Positions 28,201 through 38,647 of a stretch of 64,000 nucleotides of DNA are shown here, piece by piece. The position numbers were made by a program, and so were the translations under genes. Origin of the DNA: CAVYHX01 sp963768415 (lineage in GTDB: Bacteria > Pseudomonadota > Gammaproteobacteria > UBA9214). Location of the stretch: positions 4,105 through 68,104 of the forward strand of contig CAVYHX010000007.1 in the NCBI GenBank assembly GCA_963768415.1. Direction: 5' to 3'. Under the pieces are notes generated by a model. The model did not search any database. It was not told the origin of the DNA and saw only the letters and a list, made by a program, of their open reading frames with translations. Numbering within the stretch: position 1 is the stretch's first letter; each line of letters begins with the position of its first letter.

Positions 28201-28602
28201 GACACCGGACAGCCAGTGTTGCAGGCGCGGACCGTCCTCGGTGATTTCCAGATAGGGCGCCAGTTCCTTGCGCAGACCGGGCGGGTATGCGAAGGGATAT
28301 TTCTCCGCATACTTTTCGACGAAGAAATCGAACGGGTTGATGACCACGATATTGGCCACCACATCCACCTCGAAGGACAGTTCGCGCATCGGTTCGGGGA
28401 ACACCAGGCGCGCGAGGTAATTGCCGAAGGGATCCTGCTGCCAGTTGATGAAATGTTCCTCGGGCAGGACCTTGAGGGAATAGGACTCGATCGGGGTGCG
28501 GGAGTGCGGGGCCGGGCGCAGCCGCACCACATGCGGTGACGCCTTCACCAGACGGTCAAACCGGTATTCGGTCTTGTGGTTGATTGCTACTCTGATAGCC
28601 AT
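25215..28602 (-). CDS. Transglutaminase-DUF2126 fusion protein, frameshifted
   Basis: About 1,129 residues. The N-terminal transglutaminase domain has MAIRVAINHKTEYRFDRLVK, catalytic Cys180 in LGSCRDTGWLLV, then His in DLHAWAEVYIPG and Asp in GLDPTSG. An extra A at about 28036 (ctggtagcag) shifts the frame right after the catalytic Cys motif. The rest (DUF2126) has LTLGGEPTFVSIDD, GGGNHVTLGGATP and HNHVQRIHEDPRV, running to the stop at 25215. DUF2126 resembles glutamine-synthetase-fold amidoligases in published comparative analyses, so the protein may make and cut amide bonds in one chain. First gene of the operon with the ATP-grasp/alpha-E and transglutaminase genes. Confidence 0.82.
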
Positions 28603-28778
28603 ACAGCATGTGCCTCGTCAGCAGGGTTATTATCCTTGTTTTATATTACCCAATTCGGCGTGCGCTACCATCAGTGGGCGGTGATCTCCGGGTCAGAGCC
28701 TGTTTTCCATGCGGAAAAACGGATGGGTGCAGCTGCGGACGCAGGTGCGGACACGGCGATCGTCAGCGCGCAGGTCGG

Positions 28779-29697
28779 CTATGCGAACCAGGTTTTTCCG
28801 ATGCGATCATGGATTACGGATATACCGATCTGCAGCCGGTCCACCTCCGTATGCAGGGTGCCGGCGCAGAGCTTCTCCGGTTTGATACGATCCAGGCGCC
28901 GGTTCAGTTCGCGCACGGGTTTGAGTGTGTCCTGGCTGCGCGGCAGGTTGCCGATGCACTCCTCGAGCACGTTAATGCAGTGTGCAACAGAACGCGGTAA
29001 ATATCTGTTCAGCAGAAGATAGCTGACTACGTCCGCACAGTTCACGCCATGCTGGACGTCCTTGCGGTACATCTGGTAGGCATTGAGTGCGCGCAGCATA
29101 CTGTTCCAGATATGCACATCGGGGTTACCCGGCTCTGCCGCATGCTGCAGGCTCATGGCGCCGATATCGACAACACGCGTGGTCATGTCGGCACGCTCGA
29201 GATTGCGTCCGATGCGCACGAAGTCATAGGCTTCATCGTGGCTCATGGTCCCGGCCAGCAGACCGGTCAGCTGCTGACAGCGCTGGATGACTTCCGTCAG
29301 GAAAGCGAAGCGGCCACGGCGCGGCAGGGCCTCATCCACGTGCGCGGTGACATACAGGTACAGTTCATTGATCTGCTCCCAGGCCTGGCCGGGGATGACC
29401 TCGCGCGAGGTGCGGGCGTTTTCACGCGCACCGGTAGACTGAACTGACGAGAGAACCCGGGTAGAAGTCATCCGCCAGCAGGAACTTGACCGTGTTGCGT
29501 TCGTCGTGGCGCTGGTAATGTTCAGCAAACAGCGGGTAGGCGCCGGCGATGACCGGCAGCACTTCCCAGCCGACCCGGGTGCCGCGCGGCAGGTCCATGA
29601 GCAGGAAATGATTGGTGTTGACGAGACGCGCAGTATTCTCGGCACGCTCGATATAGCGCGCCATCCAGTAGATGCGCTTGCCGACCCGTGACAGCAT
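28779..29697 (-). CDS. Alpha-E domain protein, frameshifted
   Basis: About 306 residues. It starts MLSRVGKRIYWMARYIERAE at ATG 29697, overlapping the stop of the ATP-grasp gene as TGATG. The helical alpha-E pattern (PF04168) continues through NTARLVNTNHFLLMDLPRG. A frameshift near 29440 moves to SREVIPGQAWEQINELYLYV and FVRIGRNLERADMTTRVVD, running to the stop at 28779. The two RxxERA-type motifs are typical of the family. Function is unknown, but the gene is nearly always beside a circularly permuted ATP-grasp gene, as here. This pair is a split version of the fused gene at 22662-25204. Confidence 0.82.
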
Positions 29698-31150
29698 CAG
29701 CCGGACTCGTTGTCCACGACCCAGGTATCCTTGCTGCCGCCGCCCTGGGAGGAATTGACGACCAGCGAGCCTTTCTTCAGCGCCACCCGGGTCAGTCCGC
29801 CGGCCGTGACGTAGGTGTTCTTGCCCTGCAGAATGAACGGCCGCAGATCCAGGTGCCGCGGTTCCAGCGTGTGGTCGCACAGGGTCGGCGCGGTCGACAG
29901 CAGCAGTGCCGGCTGGGCGATATAGTTGCGCGGATTACCGCGGATCAGCCGTCTGAATTCGTTACGTTGTTTGGCGGTCGATTGCGGGCCGACCAGCATG
30001 CCGTAGCCGCCTGACTCGTTCGCCGGCTTGACCACCATGGTTTTCAGGTTGGCGAGCACGTGCTCGCGCTCCTTTTTGTTGATGCAGCGGTAAGTGGGTA
30101 CATTCGGCAGCAGCGGATCTTCATCGAGGTAGTAGCGGATAATGTCCGGCACATAGGAGTACACGACCTTGTCATCGGCCACCCCGCAACCCGGCGCATT
30201 GGCCAGCGCCACATTGCCCTTGCGCCAGGCACGCATCAGGCCGGGAACGCCCAGCGATGGAATCCGGGATGAAACACCTCCGGGTCCAGGAACAGGTCAT
30301 CGACACGCCGGTAGATGACATCGACGCGCGCCAGGCCCTGGATGGTCCGCATGTAGACGCAGTCATCCTTGTCCACCACCAGGTCGGCGCCCTCGACGAG
30401 TTCGGCGCCCATGCTGCGGGCGAGGAAGGCATGCTCGAAATAGGCCGAGTTGTAGATGCCGGGCGTGAGCACGACGACCTCGGGTTTGGCCCGCTTGCCC
30501 GGGGCAATAGACTGCAGCATCTCCAGCAATTGCTCGGGATAGTCGTCTACCGGCAGGATGATATTGTTCTCGAACAGTTCCGGTAGCACGCGTTTGGTCA
30601 CCTCGCGGTTCTCGATCATGTAGGAGACGCCGGATGGCACGCGCAGGTTGTCCTCGAGCACGTAGATGGTGCCGTCTCGGTCGCGCACCAGGTCACTGCC
30701 GCAGACATGGGCCCAGACCTTGTAGGCAGGCGTTATACCGACACACTCCGGACGGAAACCCTTTGATTTGGCGATCAGTGCCTCCGGGATAATGCCGTCC
30801 TTTATGATCTTGCGATCATGATACAGGTCATTGATGAACAGGTTGAGCGCCTGCAGGCGCTGCTGCAAACCGGCCTCGATGACGCGCCACTCCCGGATCG
30901 GTATGACCCGCGGGATGATGTCGAATGGCCAGGCGCGGTCGATATTCTCGCCTTCGCTGTAGACCGTGAAGGTAACGCCCTTGTCGATGATGGCCAGTTC
31001 GGCATCGACCTTGCGTGCCTGCAGTTCCTCGTCCGGGAGGGTGCGCAGCCAGGCAGCCAGGTTGCGGGCGGGCGCCCGGGCATAGCCCGGGGTGCTGATG
31101 AGTTCGTCATAGCACTCTCCCGGATCATACTTTTTCCAATCAATACCCAT
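29697..31150 (-). CDS. Circularly permuted ATP-grasp protein, frameshifted
   Basis: About 484 residues from ATG 31150 (MGIDWKKYDPGECYDELIST). Characteristic segments are GVTFTVYSEGENIDRAWPFD, LNLFINDLYHDRKIIKDG, CGSDLVRDRDGTIYVLEDNL, RVPSGVSYMIENREV and VVLTPGIYNSAYFEHAFLA. A shift at about 30236 leads to APGCGVADDKVVYSYVPDII and KPANESGGYGMLVGP, and finally TYVTAGGLTRVALKKGSLVV. These match the DUF404/DUF407-type circularly permuted ATP-grasp ligases, thought to make a peptide or amide. The stop overlaps the alpha-E start (TGATG). It heads a two-gene operon 176 bp upstream of the TG-DUF2126 gene, on the same strand. Confidence 0.85.
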
Positions 31151-31541
31151 TGCACCAGAAATTTACGCAGGGTAATCCTGCAACCAGCGAATTTGACAGT
31201 AAACCCGGGGCAATGCAATATTTTTGCCAGCATTATGTTTCCGTGCCGGCATCACATGCTTCAGTCCTGCCGGGTAGCACTGCCGGCTTTGCAGGAATCC
31301 GCGTCCGTCACTGCCTTCCAGTCTTGCCCTGACCGGGTCCAGGTTCCGGTTTTCATCGCAGTCTTCACGGATGGACCGGTCTGGTGAAAAACCACACCTC
31401 GCGCGGCGTGTTGAGAATGGATATCTGCGCCCATTGTTGCGCACCAGTCTGGTGCGCCTGGCGTGGTTGTGCACTGCAATCTGACCCGAGGCAAGCGGCC
31501 GGGTGCATATACAAAGGGGGCAGTACTCGACACGGCGCGTA
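31151..31541. other. Intergenic region
   Basis: No gene or motif recognised. It contains the promoter for the ATP-grasp/alpha-E operon and follows the 3' end of phosphoglucomutase. Confidence 0.3.
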
Positions 31542-33179
31542 TCAGGTAATCACCGTGGGTTCCGTGCGCCCCGTGCGGGACTCGATCTCGGCGATCCCGG
31601 TGGCTATCTCGACCAGGGGTTGCATCACCTCGGCGGTCTCGCGGTCCTGTTTTTCCGGGTCGGGCTCGTAGGCCTCGAGATAGACTCTCAGGGTTGCACC
31701 CTCCGTGCCGGTGCCCGAGAGCCGATAGACGATGCGCGATCCATCGGTGAAGCCGATGCGGATACCCTGATTCTCCGAGACACTGCCGTCCACCGGGTCG
31801 GTGTAGGCGAAGTCGTCGGCATAGCTCGACGGTGTAGCCGTCCAGCGTGGTGCCCGGCAGGTCTGCCAGGCGTGTCTGCAGATGGGTCATCAGGCCATTG
31901 GCGGCCGCTGTGTCGATGCCTTCATAGTCATAGCGGGTGTAGAAATTGCGGCCGAACTTGCGCCAGTGTTCCTGCACGATCTCCGCCACGGACTGCTGCC
32001 GCACCGCCAGCAGATTGAGCCAGAAGAGTACCGCCCACAGACCGTCTTTCTCCCTGACATGATCGGAACCGGTGCCAAAACTCTCCTCGCCGCAGAGCGT
32101 GATGCGGTTTGCATCCAGCAGGTTGCCGAAAAATTTCCAGCCGGTCGGGGTCTCATAGCAGTCCAGGCCCAGCGCCGCCGCCACCCGGTCGACGGCCTGG
32201 CTGGTCGGCATGGAACGGGCCACCCCGCTGATGCCGGCTGGCATAGCCCTTGATGTGGTGGGCATTGGCAGCCATCACCGCCAGACTGTCGCTGGGGGTG
32301 ACGAAGAAATTGCGCCCCAGAATCATGTTGCGGTCGCCGTCGCCATCGGAGGCGGCGGCGAAATCGACCGCGTCGGGCCCCTATGTCAGGGCAACCAGCT
32401 CGTGGGCGTGAACCAGATTGGGGTCGGGATGACCGCCGCCGAAGTCCTCAGTGGGGTGCCGTTGATCACGGTGCCGGGTTCCGCGCCCAGCATGTCTTCC
32501 AGGATGCGCCTGGCATAGGGACCGGTGATTGCGTGCATGGCGTCGAAGCGCATGCTGAAGTGCCCGGAGTTGAACAGTTGGCGAATGCGCTCGAAATCGA
32601 ACAGCGTCTTCCATCAGTGCGGCGTAATCCGCCACTGCATCGATGACCTCCACGGAGGTTTCCCCCAGCGTCAGGGTGCCGAGGGTATCGAGGTCGATCT
32701 CCTGCGTGACCAGGGTCCGGTATGCGCCTGATCTCCCGGGTGCGCGCGAAGATGGCTTCGGTGACTGCCTCCGGGGCCGGGCCGCCATTGGCGGTATTGA
32801 ACTTGATGCCGAAGTCCCCGTCCGGGCCGCCCGGATTGTGGCTGGCGGAGAGTATGATGCCGCCGCCGGTGCGGTATTTGCGGATGACGCAGGACGCGGC
32901 CGGTGTGGAGAGCAGGCCGCCTTGACCCACAATGACTTTGGCCACGCCGTTGGCTGCCGCCATGCGCAGAATGATCTGGATCGCGTGCCGGTTGTAATAG
33001 CGCCCGTCACCGCCCAGGGCGAGTGTGCCGCCCCTGAGGTCCGTCCGGGTGTCGAATATCGACTGGACAAAGTTTTCCAGGTAGTGGGGCGTCTGAAACA
33101 TCCTGACTTTTTTACGCAGCCCGGAGGTGCCGGGGCGCTGGTCGGCAAAGGGCTGTGTGGTAATGGTTGCAATTTCCAT
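31542..33179 (-). CDS. pgm: Phosphoglucomutase (alpha-D-glucose-1-phosphate), frameshifted
   Basis: The span equals 546 codons, the usual length of bacterial Pgm, despite several internal shifts (near 32750, 32600, 32390 and 31800). The N-terminus MEIATITTQPFADQRPGTSG and the active-site serine loop IILSASHNPGGPDGDFGIKF are clear. ALGGDGRYYN is the first conserved block. The C-terminus shows DGSRIVYRLSGTGTEGATLR, the phosphate-binding domain. The enzyme interconverts glucose-1-phosphate and glucose-6-phosphate, linking central metabolism to UDP-glucose and glycan synthesis. It is divergent from the beta-sandwich gene at 33262. Because all conserved blocks are present in order, the gene is likely functional. 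Confidence 0.85.
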
Positions 33180-33261
33180 TCTGGCGGCTCTGTTATTTCG
33201 GTAGTGTTCGATTATATGATAGGTTGTGGGTCAGACGGGATACAGATGAGGGGGGTAGTGT

Positions 33262-33738
33262 ATGCGCAAGCAGGTAACTGATATGGGTCTTCAAGCGACG
33301 GCTGCCGCCGATTCCCGGGACTGGCTGGACCTGGAACACCTGGTTGAGGTAGAGCTCACCTCCGAAGACGTGGAGCATCCGATCGAGTCGGCACTGGTCG
33401 CGAAGACCGGTTCCGGCTGGCGCGCGCAACAACCCGGCAAGCAGACGATCCGCCTGCGGTTTGACAAGCCGCACAGGATCAGGCGAATTCATCTGGTGTT
33501 TCTCGAAGACGAACGTCAGCGTACCCAGGAATTCGTGCTGCGCTGGTCCCCGGGCGGGGCGGCATCCAGCCGGGAGATAGTCCGTCAGCAGTTTAATTTC
33601 AGCCCGCCTGACAATCGCCGCGAGATCGAAGACTATGTCGTCGATCTTGACGGCCTGACACTGCTGGAACTGGACCTCATTCCTGATATCAGCGGTGGAG
33701 AAACGCGTGCGACTCTGGCCGAGTTACGGCTCGCCTGA
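33262..33738 (+). CDS. Conserved hypothetical protein, discoidin-like beta-sandwich
   Basis: 158 residues, intact, no signal peptide. The pattern DVEHPIESALVAKTGSGW, then QTIRLRFDKPHRIRRIHLVF and REIEDYVVDLDGLTLLELDL, resembles an F5/8 type C (discoidin) or carbohydrate-binding jelly-roll, where PIESAL and W in SGWRA echo the usual loop residues. Without a secretion signal it may be cytoplasmic. Function is unknown. It is divergent from pgm, sharing an 82-bp promoter region, and ends 63 bp before the convergent bat operon. Fold inference is by eye only. Confidence 0.55.
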   Translation: MRKQVTDMGLQATAAADSRDWLDLEHLVEVELTSEDVEHPIESALVAKTGSGWRAQQPGKQTIRLRFDKPHRIRRIHLVFLEDERQRTQEFVLRWSPGGAASSREIVRQQFNFSPPDNRREIEDYVVDLDGLTLLELDLIPDISGGETRATLAELRLA

Positions 33739-33800
33739 TTGCTGAGTGCAGTGCCGCAGCCTGATTGACGGGCCGCAGTGTAACGCAGGCGATGTCCTTG

Positions 33801-35618
33801 TCAGCCGCTGTGCGGGTAAAGCGGTTTCAGGCTTTCTTCAGCAGGCTTTTTATCGGCAGGCTTCGGTTGCCAGGCGCCCTTGAGCGCGATGCATAAGCCG
33901 GTGCCGTTCCACTTTGCCGTGTCCGCTGCATACAAGGCGCGGTTCAGCGCCGCGATCTGCTCGTTACCTTGTCCAAGGCGGGTGGCCAGTGCACCCAGAC
34001 TGCGCGGCGGGTCATTCGGCCAGCGCGCGCGACCCAGTTCAAGCAATACATGTGCGGCAGCTTTGGCATCGTTCGTGCTGCAGGCATGTTCCAGCTGTGG
34101 TAGCAGTTTTTTTAACATTGCCCGGGTGTTTTGTGCTGCGGGTATTACCGGACTTGCAGCCGGCGTTACCGGCTGTGTATGACGGCGCCATTTCACGGCG
34201 CTCAGGACGAGCGCCAGTACGAGCAGCGCGGCACCCGCCAGCGGCCAATACTCGAACCTTTCGCGCTGCTCGAGCCGGTTTACCGGTGGTGTCTGTGTGT
34301 CGGGCGGCGGCTGTTCTGCCGTGGCGGCCCGCATGCTGTCTGCCGCAATGCCGGGCGGCCGGGTTTGGGTGCCGCCGACTCCGGGCTTGACCTCGACTTC
34401 CCACTGCGGCAGGCGGGTACTGGCCGCCTGATTGGTGGATGTATTCCACCAGTCCAGCTTGACTGCCGGGATCGTCAGCATGCCGGCCTGCGCGGGTATA
34501 TAGGTGAAGTTTTGTGTGCTGATGCCATAGACCTGGTCACCGTCTGTGCGACTTTCAGTGACCGGGGATTCCGGGTACAGGCGGGTGTGTGCGGGCTGCT
34601 CCAGTTGCAAGCCCGATAGCTGTGCGCCGGTGAGCCCCTTTGCCTGCAGCGTAAGCGTGCGCGTGACCGGTTCACCTGCGCGCAACTCCGGTGGCGTGTC
34701 GGCCCAGCTGTCATGCAGGGTCAGCTGTTCTGCCGGCAACCAGGTATTTCCCGCTGAGGCAGGCCGTGGCAGGATGTCAACGCTGATGGCCTTGCTGCGA
34801 ATGCGTACCGGTTGTCCGGCGGTGGAGAAGGGTGCAGCACTGAAAAACGGATCGTTCGCAAACGGGGTGTTACGTAAAAACCGTTCCATGAAAGATCCCT
34901 GGCGCGCGCCCGGCGCGGACGCGCTGCGTGCGGATGCGACCTGTCCCCTGAAGGATGCGGGTGGTATTTGCAGCTGACCGCTTTTTTCCGGTGCAATGGC
35001 ATAGTGACGTTCGATGACGTTATAGAGCCGACCGTTGCGGGTGACTTCATAATGTTTATCCGCGCCCAGTTGTTCCACTACCGCCGATTCCGGCTGCGGT
35101 CCTTCCAGTTCGCCACTGAGTACGTTCTCATCGTAGTAAAGACGAATCGTATAGGGGATCTGTTGCTGGACATACTGACTTTCCCCGTCGGTATCCACCT
35201 CGACTTCAATAAACACATGCCTGGATTGCCGGTCGGCGACGTGCTCGGGAATAGCGGTGACTTCCAGTTCGAGCGCCCGGGTTTGTTCGCTGCCGACGCG
35301 GACCGGCGGTATCGTCAGCTTGCCCTTGTGACGCGGTTCGAGTTGAACGGTCCAGCTGGTTTTGTCGGAACGCCGGCCGTTGATTATGCTGACCTGGGTG
35401 CTGGTGCTGTTGCCCAGCACCCTGAAGTCCCTGTTGAGCGCTGCAAGGTCGGGTTCGCCCGACTGCCGGCCGTCGCTTTCGATGATCAGGATAACCGGAT
35501 CACCTTCGTAGACCGTGTTACGCTCGAGTCTGGGCGTTGCACGCCGGCCAGGGCGGTGCCGCCAGGCAGGCTGCTCAACATGGCCCGCCAGCAGGGTGGC
35601 CAGGTATATCATGTTCAT
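33801..35618 (-). CDS. batD: BatD family (oxygen tolerance) exported membrane protein, frameshifted near start
   Basis: About 606 residues. The true start is probably ATG 35618 (MNMIYLATLLAG). A pair of compensating shifts restores a signal peptide (MLSSLPGGTALAG) before LERNTVYEGDPVILIIES. The body is a series of immunoglobulin-like BatD domains, with LNRDFRVLGNSTSTQVSIIN and KGKLTIPPVRVGSEQT. A C-terminal membrane helix (YWPLAGAALLVLALVLSAV) precedes a cytoplasmic tail with the LLPQLEHACSTND-type helical domain. It is last in the moxR-bat operon. In Bacteroides, the Bat proteins aid survival of oxygen exposure; more widely they form a MoxR-linked metal- or protein-assembly complex. Function here is inferred. 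Confidence 0.82.
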   Translation of the reverse strand: MNMIYLATLLAGHVEQPAWRHRPGRRATPRLERNTVYEGDPVILIIESDGRQSGEPDLAALNRDFRVLGNSTSTQVSIINGRRSDKTSWTVQLEPRHKGKLTIPPVRVGSEQTRALELEVTAIPEHVADRQSRHVFIEVEVDTDGESQYVQQQIPYTIRLYYDENVLSGELEGPQPESAVVEQLGADKHYEVTRNGRLYNVIERHYAIAPEKSGQLQIPPASFRGQVASARSASAPGARQGSFMERFLRNTPFANDPFFSAAPFSTAGQPVRIRSKAISVDILPRPASAGNTWLPAEQLTLHDSWADTPPELRAGEPVTRTLTLQAKGLTGAQLSGLQLEQPAHTRLYPESPVTESRTDGDQVYGISTQNFTYIPAQAGMLTIPAVKLDWWNTSTNQAASTRLPQWEVEVKPGVGGTQTRPPGIAADSMRAATAEQPPPDTQTPPVNRLEQRERFEYWPLAGAALLVLALVLSAVKWRRHTQPVTPAASPVIPAAQNTRAMLKKLLPQLEHACSTNDAKAAAHVLLELGRARWPNDPPRSLGALATRLGQGNEQIAALNRALYAADTAKWNGTGLCIALKGAWQPKPADKKPAEESLKPLYPHSG

Positions 35619-35666
35619 GAATTCTTTGTTCGCATGCATCATGTCGTCTGTCATCGCCATGTCGTA

Positions 35667-37637
35667 TTACCAGTCCTGGGCATTGCCGCCTGCTGTGCTG
35701 CTCGCCACGCTGCCGGTACTGGTAGAGAAACTTGCGGCGCAGCAGTCCACCCGGGTCATCCGGGATGCGGCGCAGCCATTGTCGGTGCGGCCAGTTGTTC
35801 TTCGCTGCTCAACGCCTCGGCCTCGGCAGGGTACGGTGCGCCGTCGGGCGGTGTGTTCGCGTTCATCCGCCGGCCTGCTGTGACAGCCGCCTGGTTCTGC
35901 AGCCGGCGCGTTGCGCGGGTCCGGCCACGCTTGTCATCCTGCTGCTCTGGCTTGCCTTCATCCAGCTGCTTGTTGGCATCGGCAAAGGCGTTGTCCGTGC
36001 GCTCCCCTGTTGTTCGCCGTCGCTCCCGTCAGCGGATCCTGTGTCCCCGAAGGGCCCTGCTCCTGTGCGGAGGGTTCCTCGTTCTCGCCGTGCTGGCGGA
36101 TCTGCTGCTGTCATTTGCGCAGCTGGCGGATGCGGCTGTTCGCCGTTCGTTCGCCCTTCGGCCGGATGACTGCTTGCAGTCCTGTCTGCTTGCTGCGGCT
36201 CATTGCTCTGGCATCCTGTTCACTCTCTGCTGGTCCTGTTCACCCTGCTGCTCTGTTGCTGTTGCTGTTCTTTCAGGAGCGCCTCGACAGCGGCCTTGTT
36301 GGCAGCGGCGTCTTCCATGCCGGGCTGCACCTCCAGGGCCTCATCGTAGGCGGCGATGGCTTGCTGATAGTCGCCCAGCTTGGCAAGTGCATTGCCGCGG
36401 TTGTAGGCGGCATCGGTGCCGGGCGCCTTGTTGAAGGCGTCGAGGGCCTTGCTGGTAATCACCTTTTTTGTATTCGGCGCTGCCGCGTTGCGCCGGGTCT
36501 TCGGCCAGCCTGGCGGCCTGTTCGTAGTGTCCCTGCTGCAGCGCCTGTGCGGCCTGTTGATCAGTGCGCAGCCATAAATCGTTCCAGCTGAAGGCCATGG
36601 CCTGTCGGGGTTGTGAGAGCAGGGCGCGTGCATAACACCACACTCAGCAACCAGCCGCGTCGAAATGCCAGTGCCGCCAGTGGCAGCAACAGGCACGGCC
36701 AGCAGCGGGCCCTGTTCCTTCCATTGCTGTGTCTGCATCATCCTCGGCCTGCCGGCTTGTCGCACTGCCTCTGGCGGCATCGAGCAGGTATCTGATATCC
36801 GACTCATTGCCCGTCAATTGACTATAGCGCCCGCCACCGGCCTGCGCCACGGACTGCAGTGCCTGTGCTGTCCAGTTTGACCAGCAGGGGTTTTCCCGAG
36901 GCATCCTGCAGTTACACCACCTCGCCCATCGGGTAGCGGTGCACCGGCGGTTGTGCCTGTGCCAAGCACGGAAACACGATAACCGGATTGGCGCAGCCGG
37001 GCAGCGGCGCGCGCAGCCTTGTCACCTTCAACGCCATCGGCAATCAGTATCACCTGAGCGCTTGCCACGCCCGCCTGTTGCAATAATTCCTGCTGCCTTG
37101 CGCAGTCCCAGGTCGGCACGGCTGCCCTGGGTCGGCATGATGTCCGGTTCCAGTGCCTTTAACTGGGCGCGGATGGTGTCGGCATCGCGGGTTAAGGGGG
37201 TGACGCTGAATGCGATCTCCGGCAAACACAACCAGGCCTGTCTGACCCTCATCATCGTGTGCGAGTATGTCTTCGACCTTGAAGCGGGCGCGTAGCAGGC
37301 GCGAGGGTTGCAGGTCAGCCGCCAGCATGGAGCGCGACAGGTCGAGCACGATCACGCGCGATGTGCTGGTTTGCATAAGCGGTTGCGGCAGTTGTTCCCA
37401 GCTCGGGTCGGCCAGGGCCAGCACGGCTACCAGCCAGCCGATGGCCAGCAGCCAGAGGGGGAGGTTGTTTTTGCCCTGCTGCTGGTTGCTCATCAGTAAC
37501 GGTAGCAAGCGGGAATCGACGATTTTTCGCCACGGATTGCTCGTGTCGCTATGCCGACTGAGCTGCCACAACAGCACTGCGAGCGGTAACAGGGCCAGCA
37601 GCCACAGGGGCTGGATAAAGTGAAATTGCTCAGGCAT
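35667..37637 (-). CDS. VWA plus TPR fusion protein (BatB/BatC type), frameshifted
   Basis: 657 codons by span. It begins MPEQFHFIQPLWLLALLPLA at ATG 37637, with two membrane helices. A von Willebrand A domain follows with the MIDAS motif DLSRSML (VIVLDLSRSMLAADLQPSRL). Several shifts affect 37150-36650. A third helix (LPLAALAFRRGWLLS) then leads into TPR units: SWNDLWLRTDQQAAQALQQG, RGSAEYKKGDYQQ, AAYNRGNALAKLGDYQQAIA and YDEALEVQPGMEDA. The low-complexity region after 36250 is badly shifted, but the conserved end NQWLRRIPDDPGGLLRRKF is readable in another frame, and a stop TAA at 35667 follows. The VWA-TPR fusion is common in Gammaproteobacteria. It overlaps batA by 8 bp. Confidence 0.78.
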
Positions 37638-38646
37638 GTTGCGCCCGGAGTTTGCAAGGACGCTGGCTGCCATCCGCCTGCCTGCAACGCCAGTAACAGG
37701 CTGATCAGGAAGGGCGCTACCCAGAGGCCAGGCGTAGAGTTCATCGACGGGTCGATAGCGTTGTTCGTCCGCGGAGACCGGTTCTATGGCATCGAGCAGT
37801 GCGTAGATCTCTTGCCAGACCTTGTGTGTCGCGCGCGCGAAAGTAACGTCCGCCGGTTTTTTCGGCAATCGCTTTCAAGTCGTCTTCGTCGAGATCCCCC
37901 GTTGCGATACGCTGAGCACCAAAGGGTCCACGGAGGAGCCTGTTGTCAGCGCCGACGCCAATGGTATAGATACGCACCGTTTCGCTGGCGGCCAGGTCGG
38001 CGGCCTTTAACGGCTCGACACTGCCCGCTGTATTGGCGCCATCGGTGAGCAGGATCAGCACCCGGTTTGTTTCCGGCTGCTCGCGCAGTCGCTTGATGGC
38101 CAGCCCGATGGCGTCGCCAATCGCGGTGCGTTTTCCAGCCAGCCCGATGGCGGCTTCGTTCAGCAGGGTGCGTACCGTGTGACGATCAAAGGTCAGTGGC
38201 GCCTGCAGGTAGGCCTGGTCACCGAACAGTATCAGACCCAGCTGGTCACCCGCGCGCTGCTCGATAAAATCGCCGGCGACCTGCTTGACGGCAGCCAGGC
38301 GCATGACCTGGCGATCGTCGATCAGCATGTCTTCGGTCTGCATGGAACCGGAGATATCCACCGCCAGCATCAGGCTGCGGCCGCTGACCGGCAAATGCAG
38401 CGTCTCGCCAATCCATTGCGGACGGGCAGCGGCCAGCACCAGTAACAACCAGGCGAGTGCGGCGAGCAGCAGGCGCAGTCGGGACTGGCGCCGTGCAGGT
38501 CTTGCCAGGCTTTGCTGCAAGGCGCCGTAAAAAGGAAAACGCAGTGCCGCAGGGAGCGGCATCCTGGCACGCGGTAACAACCGCGCCGCCAGCAGGGGCA
38601 GCGGCAGGGCGGTCAATAACCAGGGCCAGGCAAATTCAAAGTTCAT
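37630..38646 (-). CDS. BatA-type VWA domain membrane protein, frameshifted near end
   Basis: About 339 residues. N-terminal helix FAWPWLLTALPLPLLAARLL, second helix LRLLLAALAWLLLVLAA, then a VWA domain with MIDAS motif DISGSMQ (MLAVDISGSM), LGLILFGDQAYLQAPLTFD and VLILLTDGANTAG. Near 37830 the frame shifts; the usual C-terminal segment (IYALLDAIEPVSADEQRYRP) is in another frame, followed by a final helix (VAPFLISLLLAL). The natural stop seems to be TGA at 37630-37632, overlapping the next ATG. The MIDAS suggests metal-dependent protein contact in the MoxR complex. Clear family, operon-internal. Confidence 0.82.
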
Positions 38647-38647
38647 G

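Noticed and set aside
34968..36434. 488-codon open frame on the plus strand
   Set aside because: Antisense to batD and batBC; composition is Cys- and Arg-rich with no domain, typical of a shadow frame.
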